Position numbers and translations under genes: made by a program. From positions 28,543,523 to 28,607,522 of the forward strand of contig OY829543.1 in NCBI GenBank assembly GCA_963691705.1: a stretch of 64,000 nt of DNA, written 5' to 3'. This document shows positions 34,600-47,341 of the stretch, piece after piece (position 1 is the stretch's first letter; the number at the start of each line of letters is the position of its first letter). Under the pieces are notes generated by a model. The model did no database searches. It was given only the letters and a program-made list of their open reading frames with translations, and was not told the origin of the DNA. This stretch comes from Viola odorata (lineage: Eukaryota; Streptophyta; Magnoliopsida; Malpighiales; Violaceae).

Positions 34600-35537
34600 G
34601 TGAAGGGTGGTTTAGGGTTATTTCATGTAATAATTCCCAAGCCTACTCTTCGCCCATGGGAGAAAATTCCTTGTGTTTTGAAGTCTACAGACTTATTTTC
34701 CCATCATCGCTTTGAGTTACCTTTTAGTTATTTTCCAACTCTTTTCCATAGTGCTGATGCATATCTCTTCTATGTAGGTACTTTGTGTGACATTCGCAAA
34801 GGAATGGAGCGCGCAGATTTGAGAACGAATCTATTTGAAGAGGGAGTAGATGATACGAACATGAGGGCTCTCACTCGTATCCACGTGAAGACCGCACGGA
34901 TAGGCCGCGCCAGCCGTGAGGAATGCCGCGCCAAGTCCTCGCAAACCATGGAGTCATGCGCGCACCAGGCGCACCAACCCTAGCATCCCATGCCCCACGC
35001 CTAAGCCATCCGAGGCCTTGCGCTAGCTCTCCAAGCCAATCTCTTCAAGCCCGCGGTCAAAGCTTTAAGTGAAGGGTGGTTTAGGGTTATTTCATGTAAT
35101 AATTCCCAAGCCTACTCTTCGCCCATGGGAGAAAATTCCTTGTCTTTTGAAGTCTACAGACTTATTTTCACATCATCGCTTTGAGTTACCTTTTAGTTAT
35201 TTTCCAACTCTTTTCCATAGTGCTGATGCATATCTCTTCTATGTAGGTACTTTGTGTGACATTCGCAAAGGAATGGAGCGCGCAGATTCGAGAACGAATC
35301 TATTTGAAGAGGGAGTAGATGATACGAACATGAGGGCTCTCACTCGTATCCACGTGAAGACCTCACGGATAGGCCGCGCCAGCCGTGAGAAATGCCGCGC
35401 CAAGTCCTCGCAAACCATGGAGTCATGCGCGCACCAGGCGCACCAACCCTAGCATCCCATGCCCCACGCCTAAGCCATCCGAGGCCTTGCGCTAGCTCTC
35501 CAAGCCAATCTCTTCAAGCCCGCGGTCAAAGCTTTAA

Positions 35538-38500
35538 GTGAAGGGTGGTTTAGGGTTATTTCATGTAATAATTCCCAAGCCTACTCTTCGCCCATGGGAG
35601 AAAATTCCTTGTCTTTTGAAGTCTACAGACTTATTTTCACATCATCGCTTTGAGTTACCTTTTAGTTATTTTCCAAATCTTTTCCATAGTACTGATGCAT
35701 ATCTCTCCTATGTAGGTACTATGTGTGACATTCGCAAAGGAATGGAGCGCGCAGATTCGAGGACGAATCCATTTGATGAGGGACGAGATGATACGAGCAT
35801 GAGGGCTCTCACTCGTATCCACGTGAAGACCTCATGGATAGGCCGCGCAAGACATGAGGAATGTCGGGCCAAGTCCTCGCAAACCATGAAGACATGCGCG
35901 CAGCTGGCGCGCAACTTTAGTATCCCATGAAGTCCCCGCGCCTAAGCCATCCGAGACCTTGCGCTAGCTCTCCAAGCCAATCTCTTCAAGCCCGCGGTCA
36001 AGGCCTTAAGTAAAGGGTAGTTTAGGTTTATTTCATGTAATAATTCCCAAGCGTACTCTTCGCCCATGGGAGAAAAATCCTTGTCTTTTGAAGTCTACAG
36101 ACTTATTTTCACATCATCGCTTTGAATTACCTTTTAGTTATTTTCCAACCCTTTTCCATAGTGCTTATGCATATCTCTCCTATGTAGGTACTTTGTGTGA
36201 CATTCGCAAAGGAATGGAGCGCGCAGATTCGAGAACGAATCCATTTGAAGAGGGAGTAGATGATACGAGCATGAGGGCTCTCACTTGTATCCACGTGAAG
36301 ACCTCACGGATAGGCCGCGCCAGCCGTGAGGAATGCCGCGCCAAGTCCTCGCAAACCATGAAGTCATGCGCGCACCAGGCGCGCCAACCCTAGCATCCCA
36401 TGAAGTCCCCGCGCCTAAGCCATCCGAGGCCTTGCGGTAGCTCTCCAAGCCAATCTCTTCAAGCCCGCGGTCAAGGCCTTAAGTGAAGGGTGGTTTAGGG
36501 TTATTTCATGTAATAATTCCCAAGCCTACTCTTCGCCCATGGGAGAAAAATCCTTGTCTTTTGAAGTCTACAGACTTATTTTCACATCATCGCTTTGAAT
36601 TACCTTTTAGTTATTTTCCAACCCTTTTCCATAGTGCTGATGCATATCTCTCCTATGTAGGTACTTCGTGTGACATTCGCAAAGGAATGAAGCCCGCAGA
36701 TCCGAGGACGAATCCATTTGAAGAGGGAGGAGATGATACGAACATGAGGGCTCTCACTCGTATCCACGTGAAGACCTCATGGATAGGCCGCGCAAGCCAT
36801 GAGGAATGCCGCGCCAAGTCCTCGAAAACCATGAAGACATGCGTGCACCAGGCGCGCCAACCCTAGCATCTCATGAAGTCCCCGCGCCTAAGCCATCCGA
36901 GGCCTTGCGGTAGCTCTCCAAGCCAATCTCTTCAAGCCCGCGGTCAAGGCCTTAAGTGAAGGGTGGTTTAGGGTTATTTCATGTAATAATTCCCAAGCCT
37001 ACTCTTCGCCCATGGGAGAAAATTCCTTGTGTTTTGAAGTCTACAGACTTATTTTCCCATCATCGCTTTGAGTTACCTTTTAGTTATTTTCCAACTCTTT
37101 TCCATAGTGCTGATGCATATCTCTTCTATGTAGGTACTTTGTGTGACATTCGCAAAGGAATGGAGCGCGCAGATTCGAGAACGAATCTATTTGAAGAGGA
37201 AGTAGATGATACGAACATGAGGGCTCTCACTCGTATCCACGTGAAGACCTCACGGATAGGCCACGCCAGCCGTGAGGAATGCCGCGCCAAGTCCTCGCAA
37301 ACCATGAAGTCATGCGCGCACCTGGCGCGCCAACCCTAGCATCCCATGAAGTCCCCACGCCTAAGCCATCCGAGGCCTTGCGCTAGCTCTCCAAGCCAAT
37401 CTCTTCAAGCCCGCGGTCAAAGCCTTAAGTGAAGGGTGGTTTAGGGTTATTTCATGTAATAATTCCCAAGCCTACTCTTCGCCCATGGGAGAAAATTCCT
37501 TGTGTTTTGAAGTCTACAGACTTATGTTCCCATCATCGCTTTGAGTTACCTTTTAGTTATTTTCCAACTCTTTTCCATAGTGCTGATGCATATCTCTTCT
37601 ATGTAGGTACTTTGTGTGACATTCGCAAAGGAATGGAGCGCGCAGATTCGAGAACGAATCTATTTGAAGAGGGAGTAGATGATACGAACATGAGGGCTCT
37701 CACTCGTGTCCACGTGAAGACCTCACGGATAGGCCGCGCCAGCCGTGAGGAATGCCGCGCCAAGTCCTCGCAAACCATGAAGTCATGCGCGCACCAGGCG
37801 CACCAACCCTAGCATCCCATGCCCCACGCCTAAGCCATCCGAGGCCTTGCGCTAGCTCTCCAAGCCAATCTCTTCAAGCCCGCGGTCAAAGCTTTAAGTG
37901 AAGGGTGGTTTAGGGTTATTTCATGTAATAATTCCCAAGCCTACTCTTCGCCCATGGGAGAAAATTCCTTGTCTTTTGAAGTCTACAGACTTATTTTCAC
38001 ATCATCGCTTTGAGTTACCTTTTAGTTATTTTCCAACTCTTTTCCATAGTACTGATGCATATCTCTCCTATGTAGGTACTATGTGTGACATTCGCAAAGG
38101 AATGGAGCGCGCAGATTCGAGGACGAATCCATTTGATGAGGGAGGAGATGATACGAGCATGAGGGCTCTCACTCGTATCCACGTGAAGACCTCATGGATA
38201 GGCCGCGCAAGACATGAGGAATGTCGGGCCAAGTCCTCGCAAACCATGAAGACATGCGCGCACCTGGCGCGCAACCTTAGTATCCCATGAAGTCCCCGCG
38301 CCTAAGCCATCCGAGACCTTGCGCTAGCTCTCCAAGCCAATCTCTTCAAGCCCGCGGTCAAGGCCTTAAGTAAAGGGTAGTTTAGGTTTATTTCATGTAA
38401 TAATTCCCAAGCCTACTCTTCGCCCATGGGAGAAAAATCCTTGTCTTTTGAAGTCTACAGACTTATTTTCAAATCATCTCTTTGAATTACCTTTTAGTAA

Positions 38501-40257
38501 TTTTCCAACCCTTTTCCATAGTGCTTATGCATATCTCTCCTATGTAGGTACTTTGTGTTACATTCGCAAAGGAATGGAGCCCGCAGATTCGAGGACGAAT
38601 CCATTTGAAGAGGGAGGAGATGATACGAACATGAGGGCTCTCACTCGTATCCACGTGAAGACCTCATGGATAGGCCGCGCAAGCCATGAGGAATGCCGCG
38701 CCAAGTCCTCGCAAACCATGAAGACATGCGTGCACCAGGCGCGCCAACCCTTGCATCCCATGAAGTCCCCGCGCCTAAGCCATCCGAGGCCTTGCGGTAG
38801 CTCTCCAAGCCAATCTCTTCAAGCCCGCGGTCAAGGCCTTAAGTGAAGGGTGGTTTAGGGTTATTTCATGTAATAATTCCCAAGCCTACTCTTCACCCAT
38901 GGGAGAAAATTCCTTGTGTTTCGAAGTCTACAGACTTATTTTCCCATCATCGCTTTGAGTTACGTTTTAGTTATTTTCCAACTTTTTTCCATAGTGCTGA
39001 TGCATATCTCTTCTATGTAGGTACTTTGTGTGACATTCGCAAAGGAATGGAGCGCGCAGATTCGAGAATGAATCCATTTGAAGAGGGAGTAGATGATACG
39101 AGCATGAGGGCTCTCACTTGTATCCACGTGAAGACCTCACGGATAGGCTGCGCCAGCCGTGAGGAATGCCGCCCCACGTCCTCGCAAACCATGAAGTCAT
39201 GCGCGCACCAGGCGCGCCAACCCTAGCATCCCATGAAGTCCCCACGCCTAAGCCATCCGAGGCCTTGCGCTAGCTATCCAAGCCAATCTCTTCAAGCCCG
39301 CGGTCAAAGCCTTAAGTGAAGGGTGGTTTAGGGTTATTTCATGTAATAATTCCCAAGCCTACTCTTCGCCCATGGGAGAAAAATCCTTGTCTTTTGAAGT
39401 CTACAGACGTATTTTCACATCATCGCTTTGAATTACCTTTTAGTTATTTTCCAACCCTTTTCCATAGTGCTGATGCATATCTCTCCTATGTAGGTACTTT
39501 GTGTGACATTCGCAAAGGAATGGAGCCCGCAGATTCGAGGACAAATCCATTTGAAGAGGGAGGAGATGATACGAACATGAGGGCTCTCACTCGTATCCAC
39601 GTGAAGACCTCATGGATAGGCCGCGCAAGCCATGAGGAATGTCGCGCCAAGTCCTCGCAAAGCATGAAGACATGCGTGCACCAGGCGCGGCAACCCTAGC
39701 ATCCCATGAAGTCCCCGCGCCTAAGCCATCCCAGGCCTTGCGGTAGCTCTCCAAGCCAATCTCTTCAAGCCCGCGGTCAAGGCCTTATGTGAAGGGTGGT
39801 TTAGGGTTATTTCATGTAATAATTCCCAAGCCTACTCTTCGCCCATGGGAGAAAATTCCTTGTGTTTTGAAGTCTACAGACTTATTTTCCCATCATCGCT
39901 TTGAGTTACCTTTTAGTTATTTTCCAACTCTTTTCCATAGTGCTGATGCATATCTCTTCTATGTAGGTACTTTGTGTGACATTCGCAAAGGAATGGACCG
40001 CGCAGATTCGAGAACGAATCTATTTGAAGAGGGAGTAGATGATACGAACATGAGGGCTCTCACTCGTATCCACGTGAAGACCTCACGGATAGGCCGCGCC
40101 AGCCGTGAGGAATACCGCGCCAAGTCCTCGCAAACCATGAAGTCATGCGCGCACCAGGCGCACCAACCCTAGCATCCCATGCCCCACGCCTAAGCCATCC
40201 GAGGCCTTGCGCTAGCTCTCCAAGCCAATCTCTTCAAGCCCGCGGTAAAAGCTTTAA
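35538..40257 (+). repeat. Decamer HOR of domain III, copy 2 (4720 bp)
   Basis: Order: A, C/B'', D, B', B, A, C, B'', D, B, which is two related pentamers of 2360 bp each. The D at 36483 carries ACTTCGTGTG and GATCCGAGG, recurring at 41203 and 44978. Confidence 0.8.
38370..38842 (+). repeat. Class C monomer with lost stop and private changes
   Basis: CCCTAGCATCCC has become CCCTTGCATCCC, so the chance frame runs on to 132 codons. TTTTCAAATCATCTC replaces TTTTCACATCATCGC. Nothing else marks it as functional. Confidence 0.8.
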
Positions 40258-43200
40258 GTGAAGGGTGGTTTAGGGTTATTTCATGTAATAATTCCCAAGC
40301 CTACTCTTCGCCCATGGGAGAAAATTCCTTGTCTTTTGAAGTCTACAGACTTATTTTCACATCATCGCTTTGAGTTACCTTTTAGTTATTTTCCAACTCT
40401 TTTCCATAGTACTGATGCATATCTCTCCTATGTAGGTACTATGTGTGACATTCGCAAAGGAATGGAGCGCGCAGATTCGAGGACGAATCCATTTGATGAG
40501 GGAGGAGATGATACGAGCATGAGGGCTCTCACTCGTATCCACGTGAAGACCTCATTGATAGGCCGCGCAAGACATGAGGAATGTCGGGCCAAGTCCTCGC
40601 AAACCATGAAGACATGCGCGCACCTGGCGCGCAACCTTAGTATCCCATGAAGTCCCCGCGCCTAAGCCATCCGAGACCTTGCGCTAGCTCTCCAAGCCAA
40701 TCTCTTCAAGCCCGCGGTCAAGGCCTTAAGTAAAGGGTAGTTTAGGTTTATTTCATGTAATAATTCCCAAGCCTACTCTTCGCCCATGGGAGAAAAATCC
40801 TTGTCTTTTGAAGTCTACAGACTTATTTTCACATCATCGCTTTGAATTACCTTTTAGTTATTTTCCAACCCTTTTCCATAGTGCTTATGCATATCTCTCC
40901 TATGTAGGTACTTTGTGTGACATTCGCAAAGGAATGGAGCGCGCAGATTCGAGAACGAATCCATTTGAAGAGGGAGTAGATGATACGAGCATGAGGGCTC
41001 TCACTTGTATCCACGTGAAGACCTCACGGATAGGCCGCGCCAGCCGTGAGGAATGCCGCGCCAAGTCCTCGCAAACCATGAAGTCATGCGCGCACCAGGC
41101 GCGCCAACCCTAGCATCCCATGAAGTCCCCGCGCCTAAGCCATCCGAGGCCTTGCGGTAGCTCTCCAAGCCAATCTCTTCAAGCCCGCGGTCAAGGCCTT
41201 AAGTGAAGGGTGGTTTAGGGTTATTTCATGTAATAATTCCCAAGCCTACTCTTCGCCCATGGGAGAAAAATCCTTGTCTTTTGAAGTCTACAGACTTATT
41301 TTCACATCATCGCTTTGAATTACCTTTTAGTTATTTTCCAACCCTTTTCCATAGTGCTGATGCATATCTCTCCTATGTAGGTACTTCGTGTGACATTCGC
41401 AAAGGAATGGAGCCCGCAGATCCGAGGACGAATCCATTTGAAGAGGGAGGAGATGATAAGAACATGAGGGCTCTCAGTCGTATCCACGTGAAGACCTCAT
41501 GGATAGGCCGCGCAAGCCATGAGGAATGCCGCGCCAAGTCCTCGCAAACCACGAAGACATACGTGCACCAGGCGCGCCAACCCTAGCATCCCATGAAGTC
41601 CCCGCGCCTAAGCCATCCGAGGCCTTGCGGTAGCTCTCCAAGCCAATCTCTTCAAGCCCGCGGTCAAGGCCTTAAGTGAAGGGTGGTTTAGGGTTATTTC
41701 ATGTAATAATTCCCAAGCCTACTCTTCGCCCATGGGAGAAAATTCCTTGTGTTTTGAAGTCTACAGACTTATTTTCCCATCATCGCTTTGAGTTACCTTT
41801 TAGTTATTTTCCAACTCTTTTCCATAGTGCTGATGCATATCTCTTCTATGTAGGTACTTTGTGTGACATTCGCAAAGGAATGGAGCGCGCAGATTCGAGA
41901 ACGAATCTATTTGAAGAGGGAGTAGATGATACGAACATGAGGGCTCTCACTCGTATCCACGTGAAGACCTCACGGATAGGCCGCGCCAGCCGTGAGGAAT
42001 GCCGCGCCAAGTCCTCGCAAACCATGAAGTCATGCGCGCACCAGGCACACCAACCCTAGCATCCCATGCCCCACGCCTAAGCCATCCGAGGCCTTGCGCT
42101 AGCTCTCCAAGCCAATCTCTTCAAGCCCGCGGTCAAAGCTTTAAGTGAAGGGTGGTTTAGGGTTATTTCATGTAATAATTCCCAAGCCTACTCTTCGCCC
42201 ATGGGAGAAAATTCCTTGTCTTTTGAAGTCTACAGACTTATTTTCAGATCATCGCTTTGAGTTACCTTTTAGTTATTTTCCAACTCTTTTCCATAGTACT
42301 GATGCATATCTCTCCTATGTAGGTACTATGTGTGACATTCGCAAAGGAATGGAGCGCGCAGATTCGAGGACGAATCCATTTGATAAGGGAGGAGATGATA
42401 CGTGCATGAGGGCTCTCACTCGTATCCACGTGAAGACCTCATGGATAGGCCGCGCAAGACATGAGGAATGTCGGGCCAAGTCCTCTCAAACCATGAAGAC
42501 ATGCGCGCACCTGGCGCGCAACCTTAGTATCCCATGAAGTCCCCGCGCCTAAGCCATCCGAGACCTTGCGCTAGCTCTCTAAGCCAATCTCTTCAAGCCC
42601 GCGGTCAAGGCCTTAAGTAAAGGGTAGTTTAGGTTTATTTCATGTAATAATTCCCAAGCCTACTCTTCGCCCATGGGAGAAAAATCCTTGTCTTTTGAAG
42701 TCTACAGACTTATTTTCACATCATCGCTTTGAATTACCTTTTAGTTATTTTCCAACCCTTTTCCATAGTGCTTATGCATATCTCTCCTATGTAGGTACTT
42801 TGTGTTACATTCGCAAAGGAATGGAGCCCGCAGATTCGAGGACGAATCCATTTGAAGAGGGAGGAGATGATACGAGCATGAGGGCTCTCACTTGTATCCA
42901 CGTGAAGACCTCACGGATAGGCTGCGCCAGCCGTGAGGAATGCCGCGCCAAGTCCTCGCAAACCATGAAGTCATGCGCGCACCAGGCGCGCCAACCCTAG
43001 CATCCCATGAAGTCCCCACGCCTAAGCCATCCGAGGCCTTGCGCTAGCTATCCAAGCCAATCTCGTCAAGCCCGCGGTCAAAGCCTTAAGTGAAGGGTGG
43101 TTTAAGGTTATTTCATGTAATAATTCCCAAGCCTACTCTTCGCCCATGGGAGAAAAATCCTTGTCTTTTGAAGTCTACAGACGTATTTTCACATCATCGC

Positions 43201-44031
43201 TTTGAATTACCTTTTAGTTATTTTCCAACCCTTTTCCATAGTGCTGATGCATATCTCTCCTATGTAGGTACTTTGTGTGACATTCGCAAAGGAATGGAGC
43301 CCGCAGATTCGAGGACAAATCCATTTGAAGAGGGAGGAGATGATACGAACATGAGGGCTCTCACTCGTATCCACGTGAAGACCTCATGGATAGGCCGCGC
43401 AACCCATGAGGAATGTCGCGCCAAGTCCTCGCAAAGCATGAAGACATGCGTGCACCAGGCGCGCCAACCCTAGCATCCCATGAAGTCCCCGCGCCTAAGC
43501 CATCCGAGGCCTTGCGGTAGCTCTCCAAGACAATCTCTTCAAGCCCGCGGTCAAGGCCTTATGTGAAGGGTGGTTTAGGGTTATTTCATGTAATAATTCC
43601 CAAGCCTACTCTTCGCCCATGGGAGAAAATTCCTTGTGTTTTGAAGTCTACAGACTTATTTTCCCATCATCGCTTTGAGTTACCTTTTAGTTATTTTCCA
43701 ACTCTTTTCCATAGTGCTGATGCATATCTCTTCTATGTAGGTACTTTGTGTGACATTCGCAAAGGAATGGAGCGCGCAGATTCGAGAACGAATCTATTTG
43801 AAGAGGGAGTAGATGATACGAACATGAGGGCTCTCACTCGTATCCACGTGAAGACCTCACGGATAGGCCGCGCCAGCCGTGAGGAATGCCGCGCCAAGTC
43901 CTCGCAAACCATGAAGTCATGCGCGCACCAGGCGCACCAACCCTAGCATCCCATGCCCCACGCCTAAGCCATCCGAGGCCTTGCGCTAGCTCTCCAAGCC
44001 AATCTCTTCAAGCCCTCGGTCAAAGCTTTAA
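40258..44031 (+). repeat. Octamer HOR of domain III (3774 bp)
   Basis: Order: A, C/B'', D, B, A, C/B'', D, B. Compared with 35538-40257, the B' is missing, and the separate C and B'' of the second pentamer are replaced by one C/B'' mosaic at 42617. This is a contraction of two monomers. Confidence 0.78.
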
Positions 44032-47000
44032 GTGAAGGGTGGTTTAGGGTTATTTCATGTAATAATTCCCAAGCCTACTCTTCGCCCATGGGAGAAAATT
44101 CCTTGTCTTTTGAAGTCTACAGACTTATTTTCACATCATCGCTTTGAGTTACCTTTTAGTTATTTTCCAACTCTTTTCCATAGTGCTGATGCATATCTCT
44201 TCTATGTAGGTACTTTGTGTGACATTCGCAAAGGAAGGGAGCGCGCAGATTCGAGAACGAATCTATTTGAAGAGGGAGTAGATGATACGAACATGAGGGC
44301 TCTCACTCGTATCCACGTGAAGACCTCACGGATAGGCCGCGCCAGCCGTGAGGAATGCCGCGCCAAGTCCTCGCAAACCATGAAGTCATGCGCGCACCAA
44401 GCGCCCCAACCCTAGCATCCCATGAAGTCCCCGCGCCTAAGCCATCCGAGGCCTTGCGGTAGCTCTCCAAGCCAATCTCTTCAAGCCCGCGGTCAAGGCC
44501 TTAAGTGAAGGGTGGTTTAGGGTTATTTCATGTAATAATTCCCAAGCCTACTCTTCGCCCATGGGAGAAAAATCCTTGTCTTTTGAAGTCTACAGACTTA
44601 TTTTCACATCATCGCTTTGAATTACCTTTTAGTTATTTTCCAACCCTTTTCCATAGTGCTTATGCATATCTCTCCTATGTAGGTACTTTGTGTGACATTC
44701 GCAAAGGAATGGAGCGCGCAGATTCGAGAACGAATCCATTTGAAGAGGGAGTAGATGATACGAGCATGAGGGCTCTCACTTGTATCAACGTGAAGACCTC
44801 ACGGATAGGCCGCGCCAGCCATGAGGAATGCCGCGCAAAGTCCTCGCAAACCATGAAGACATGCGCGCACCAAGCGCCCCAACCCTAGCATCCCATGAAG
44901 TCCCCGCGCCTAAGCCATCCGAGGCCTTGCGGTAGCTCTCCAAGCCAATCTTTTCAAGCCCGCGGTCAAGGCCTTAAGTGAAGGGTGGTTTAGGGTTATT
45001 TCATGTAATAATTCCCAAGCCTACTCTTCGCCCATGGGAGAAAAATCCTTGTCTTTTGAAGTCTACAGACTTATTTTCACATCATCGCTTTGAATTACCT
45101 TTTAGTTATTTTCCAACCCTTTTCCATAGTGCTGATGCATATCTCTCCTATGTAGGTACTTCGTGTGACATTCGCAAAGGAATGGAGCCCGCAGATCCGA
45201 GGACGAATCCATTTGAAGAGGGAGGAGATGATACGAACATGAGGGCTCTCACTCCTATCCACGTGAAGACCTCATGGATAGGCCGCGCAAGCCATGAGGA
45301 ATGCCGCGCCAAGTCCTCGCAAACCATGAAGACATGCGTGCACCAGGCGCGCCAACCCTAGCATCCCATGAAGTCCCCGCGCCTAAGCGATCCGAGGCCT
45401 TGCGGTTGCTCTCCAAGCCAATCTCTTCAAGCCCGCGGTCAAGGCCTTAAGTGAAGGGTGGTTTAGGGTTATTTCATGTAATAATTCCCAAGCCTACGCT
45501 TCGCCCATGGGAGAAAATTCCTTGTGTTTTGAAGTCTACAGACTTATTTTCCCATCATCGCTTTGAGTTAGCTTTTAGTTATTTTCCAACTCTTTTCCAT
45601 AGTGCTGATGCATATCTCTTCTATGTAGGTACTTTGTGTGACATTCGCAAAGGAATGGAGCGCGCAGATTCGAGAACGAATCTATTTGAAGAGGGAGTAG
45701 ATGATACGAACATGAGGGCTCTCACTCGTATCCACGTGAAGACCTCACGGATAGGCCGCGCCAGCCGTGAGGAATGCCGCGCCAAGTCCTCGCAAACCAT
45801 GAAGTCATGCGCGCACCAGGCGCGCCAACCCTAGCATCCCATGAAGTCCCCACGCCTAAGCCATCCGATGCCTTGCGCTAGCTCTCCAAGCCAATCTCTT
45901 CAAGCCCGCGGTCAAAGCCTTAAGTGAAGGGTGGTTTAGGGTTATTTCATGTAATAATTCCCAAGCCTACTCTTCGCCCATGGGAGAAAATTCCTTGTGT
46001 TTTGAAGTCTACAGACTTATTTTCACATCATCGCTTTGAGTTACCTTTTAGTTATTTTCCAACTCTTTTCCATAGTACTGATGCATATCTCTCCTATGTA
46101 GGTACTATGTGTGACATTCGCAAAGGAATGGAGCGCGCAGATTCGAGGACGAATCCATTTGATGAGGGAGGAGATGATACGAGCATGAGGGCTCTCACTC
46201 GTATCCACGTGAAGACCTCATGGATAGGCCGCGCAAGACATGAGGAATGTCGGGCCAAGTCCTCTCAAACCATGAAGACATGCGCGCACCTGGCGCGCAA
46301 CCTTAGTATCCCATGAAGTCCCCGCGCCTAAGCCATCCGAGACCTTGCGCTAGCTCTCTAAGCCAATCTCTTCAAGCCCGCGGTCAAGGCCTTAAGTAAA
46401 GGGTAGTTTAGGTTTATTTCATGTAATAATTCCCAAGCCTACTCTTCGCCCATGGGAGAAAAATCCTTGTCTTTTGAAGTCTACAGACTTATTTTCACAT
46501 CATCGCTTTGAATTACCTTTTAGTTATTTTCCAACCCTTTTCCATAGTGCTTATGCATATCTCTCCTATGTAGGTACTTTGTGTTACATTCGCAAAGGAA
46601 TGGAGCCCGCAGATTCGAGGACGAATCCATTTGAAGAGGGAGGAGATGATACGAGCATGAGGGCTCTCACTTCTATCCACGTGAAGACCTCACGGATAGG
46701 CTGCGCCAGCCGTGAGGAATGCCGCGCCAAGTCCTCGCAAACCATGAAGTCATGCGCGCACCAGGCGCGCCAACCCTAGCATCCCATGAAGTCCCCACGC
46801 CTAAGCCATCCGAGGCCTTGCGCTAGCTATCCAAGCCAATCTCTTCAAGCCCGCGGTCAAAGCCTTAAGTGAAGGGTGGTTTAGGGTTATTTCATGTAAT
46901 AATTCCCAAGCCTACTCTTCGCCCATGGGAGAAAAATCCTTGTCTTTTGAAGTCTACAGACGTATTTTCACATCATCGCTTTGAATTACCTTTTAGTTAT

Positions 47001-47341
47001 TTTCCAACCCTTTTCCATAGTGCTGATGCATATCTCTCCTATGTAGGTACTTTGTGTGACATTCGCAAAGGAATGGAGCCCGCAGATTCGAGGACAAATC
47101 CATTTGAAGAGGGAGGAGATGATACGAACATGAGGGCTCTCACTCGTATCCACGTGAAGACCTCATGGATAGGCCGCGCAAGCCATGAGGAATGTCGCGC
47201 CAAGTCCTCGCAAAGCATGAAGACATGCGTGCACCAGGCGCGGCAACCCTAGCATCCCATGAAGTCCCCGCGCCTAAGCCATCCGAGGCCTTGCGGTAGC
47301 TCTCCAAGCCAATCTCTTCAAGCCCGCGGTCAAGGCCTTAT
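44032..47341 (+). repeat. Heptamer HOR of domain III (3310 bp)
   Basis: Order: A/B', D/B'', D, B', B/A, C/B'', D. The marker D at 44978 aligns it with 36483 and 41203. The last class A body of the window is in 45924-46395, here with a B-type CTTGTGTTTTG front. Confidence 0.75.

Larger units (their letters stand above)
30823..35537 (+). repeat. Decamer HOR of domain III, copy 1 (4715 bp)
   Basis: It starts with a class A monomer marked CAAATCTTTTCC, GGGACGAGATG and GCGCAGCTGGCGC. It ends before a second A with the same marks at 35538. Three mosaics in a row (33181, 33654, 34127) make this the most shuffled stretch of the window. Confidence 0.8.
30823..47341 (+). repeat. Array domain III: 35 monomers, decamer/octamer/heptamer HOR
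   Basis: Monomer starts and classes: 30823 A, 31295 C/B'', 31767 B'', 32240 Dfs, 32712 B, 33181 mixed/C, 33654 B'/B'', 34127 B'/D, 34600 B, 35069 A/B, 35538 A, 36010 C/B'', 36483 D, 36956 B', 37429 B, 37898 A, 38370 C, 38843 B'', 39316 D, 39789 B, 40258 A, 40730 C/B'', 41203 D, 41676 B, 42145 A, 42617 C/B'', 43090 D, 43563 B, 44032 A/B', 44505 D/B'', 44978 D, 45451 B', 45924 B/A, 46396 C/B'', 46869 D. Marker D monomers at 36483, 41203 and 44978 share ACTTCGTGTGAC and GCAGATCCGAGG, and they fix the alignment of the HOR copies. Single-copy substitutions are more frequent here than in domain II. Confidence 0.9.

Noticed and set aside
38448..38846. Longest frame (132 codons) as a possible real gene
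   Set aside because: It results from one substitution (CCCTAG to CCCTTG) that removes the usual stop in an otherwise normal class C monomer.
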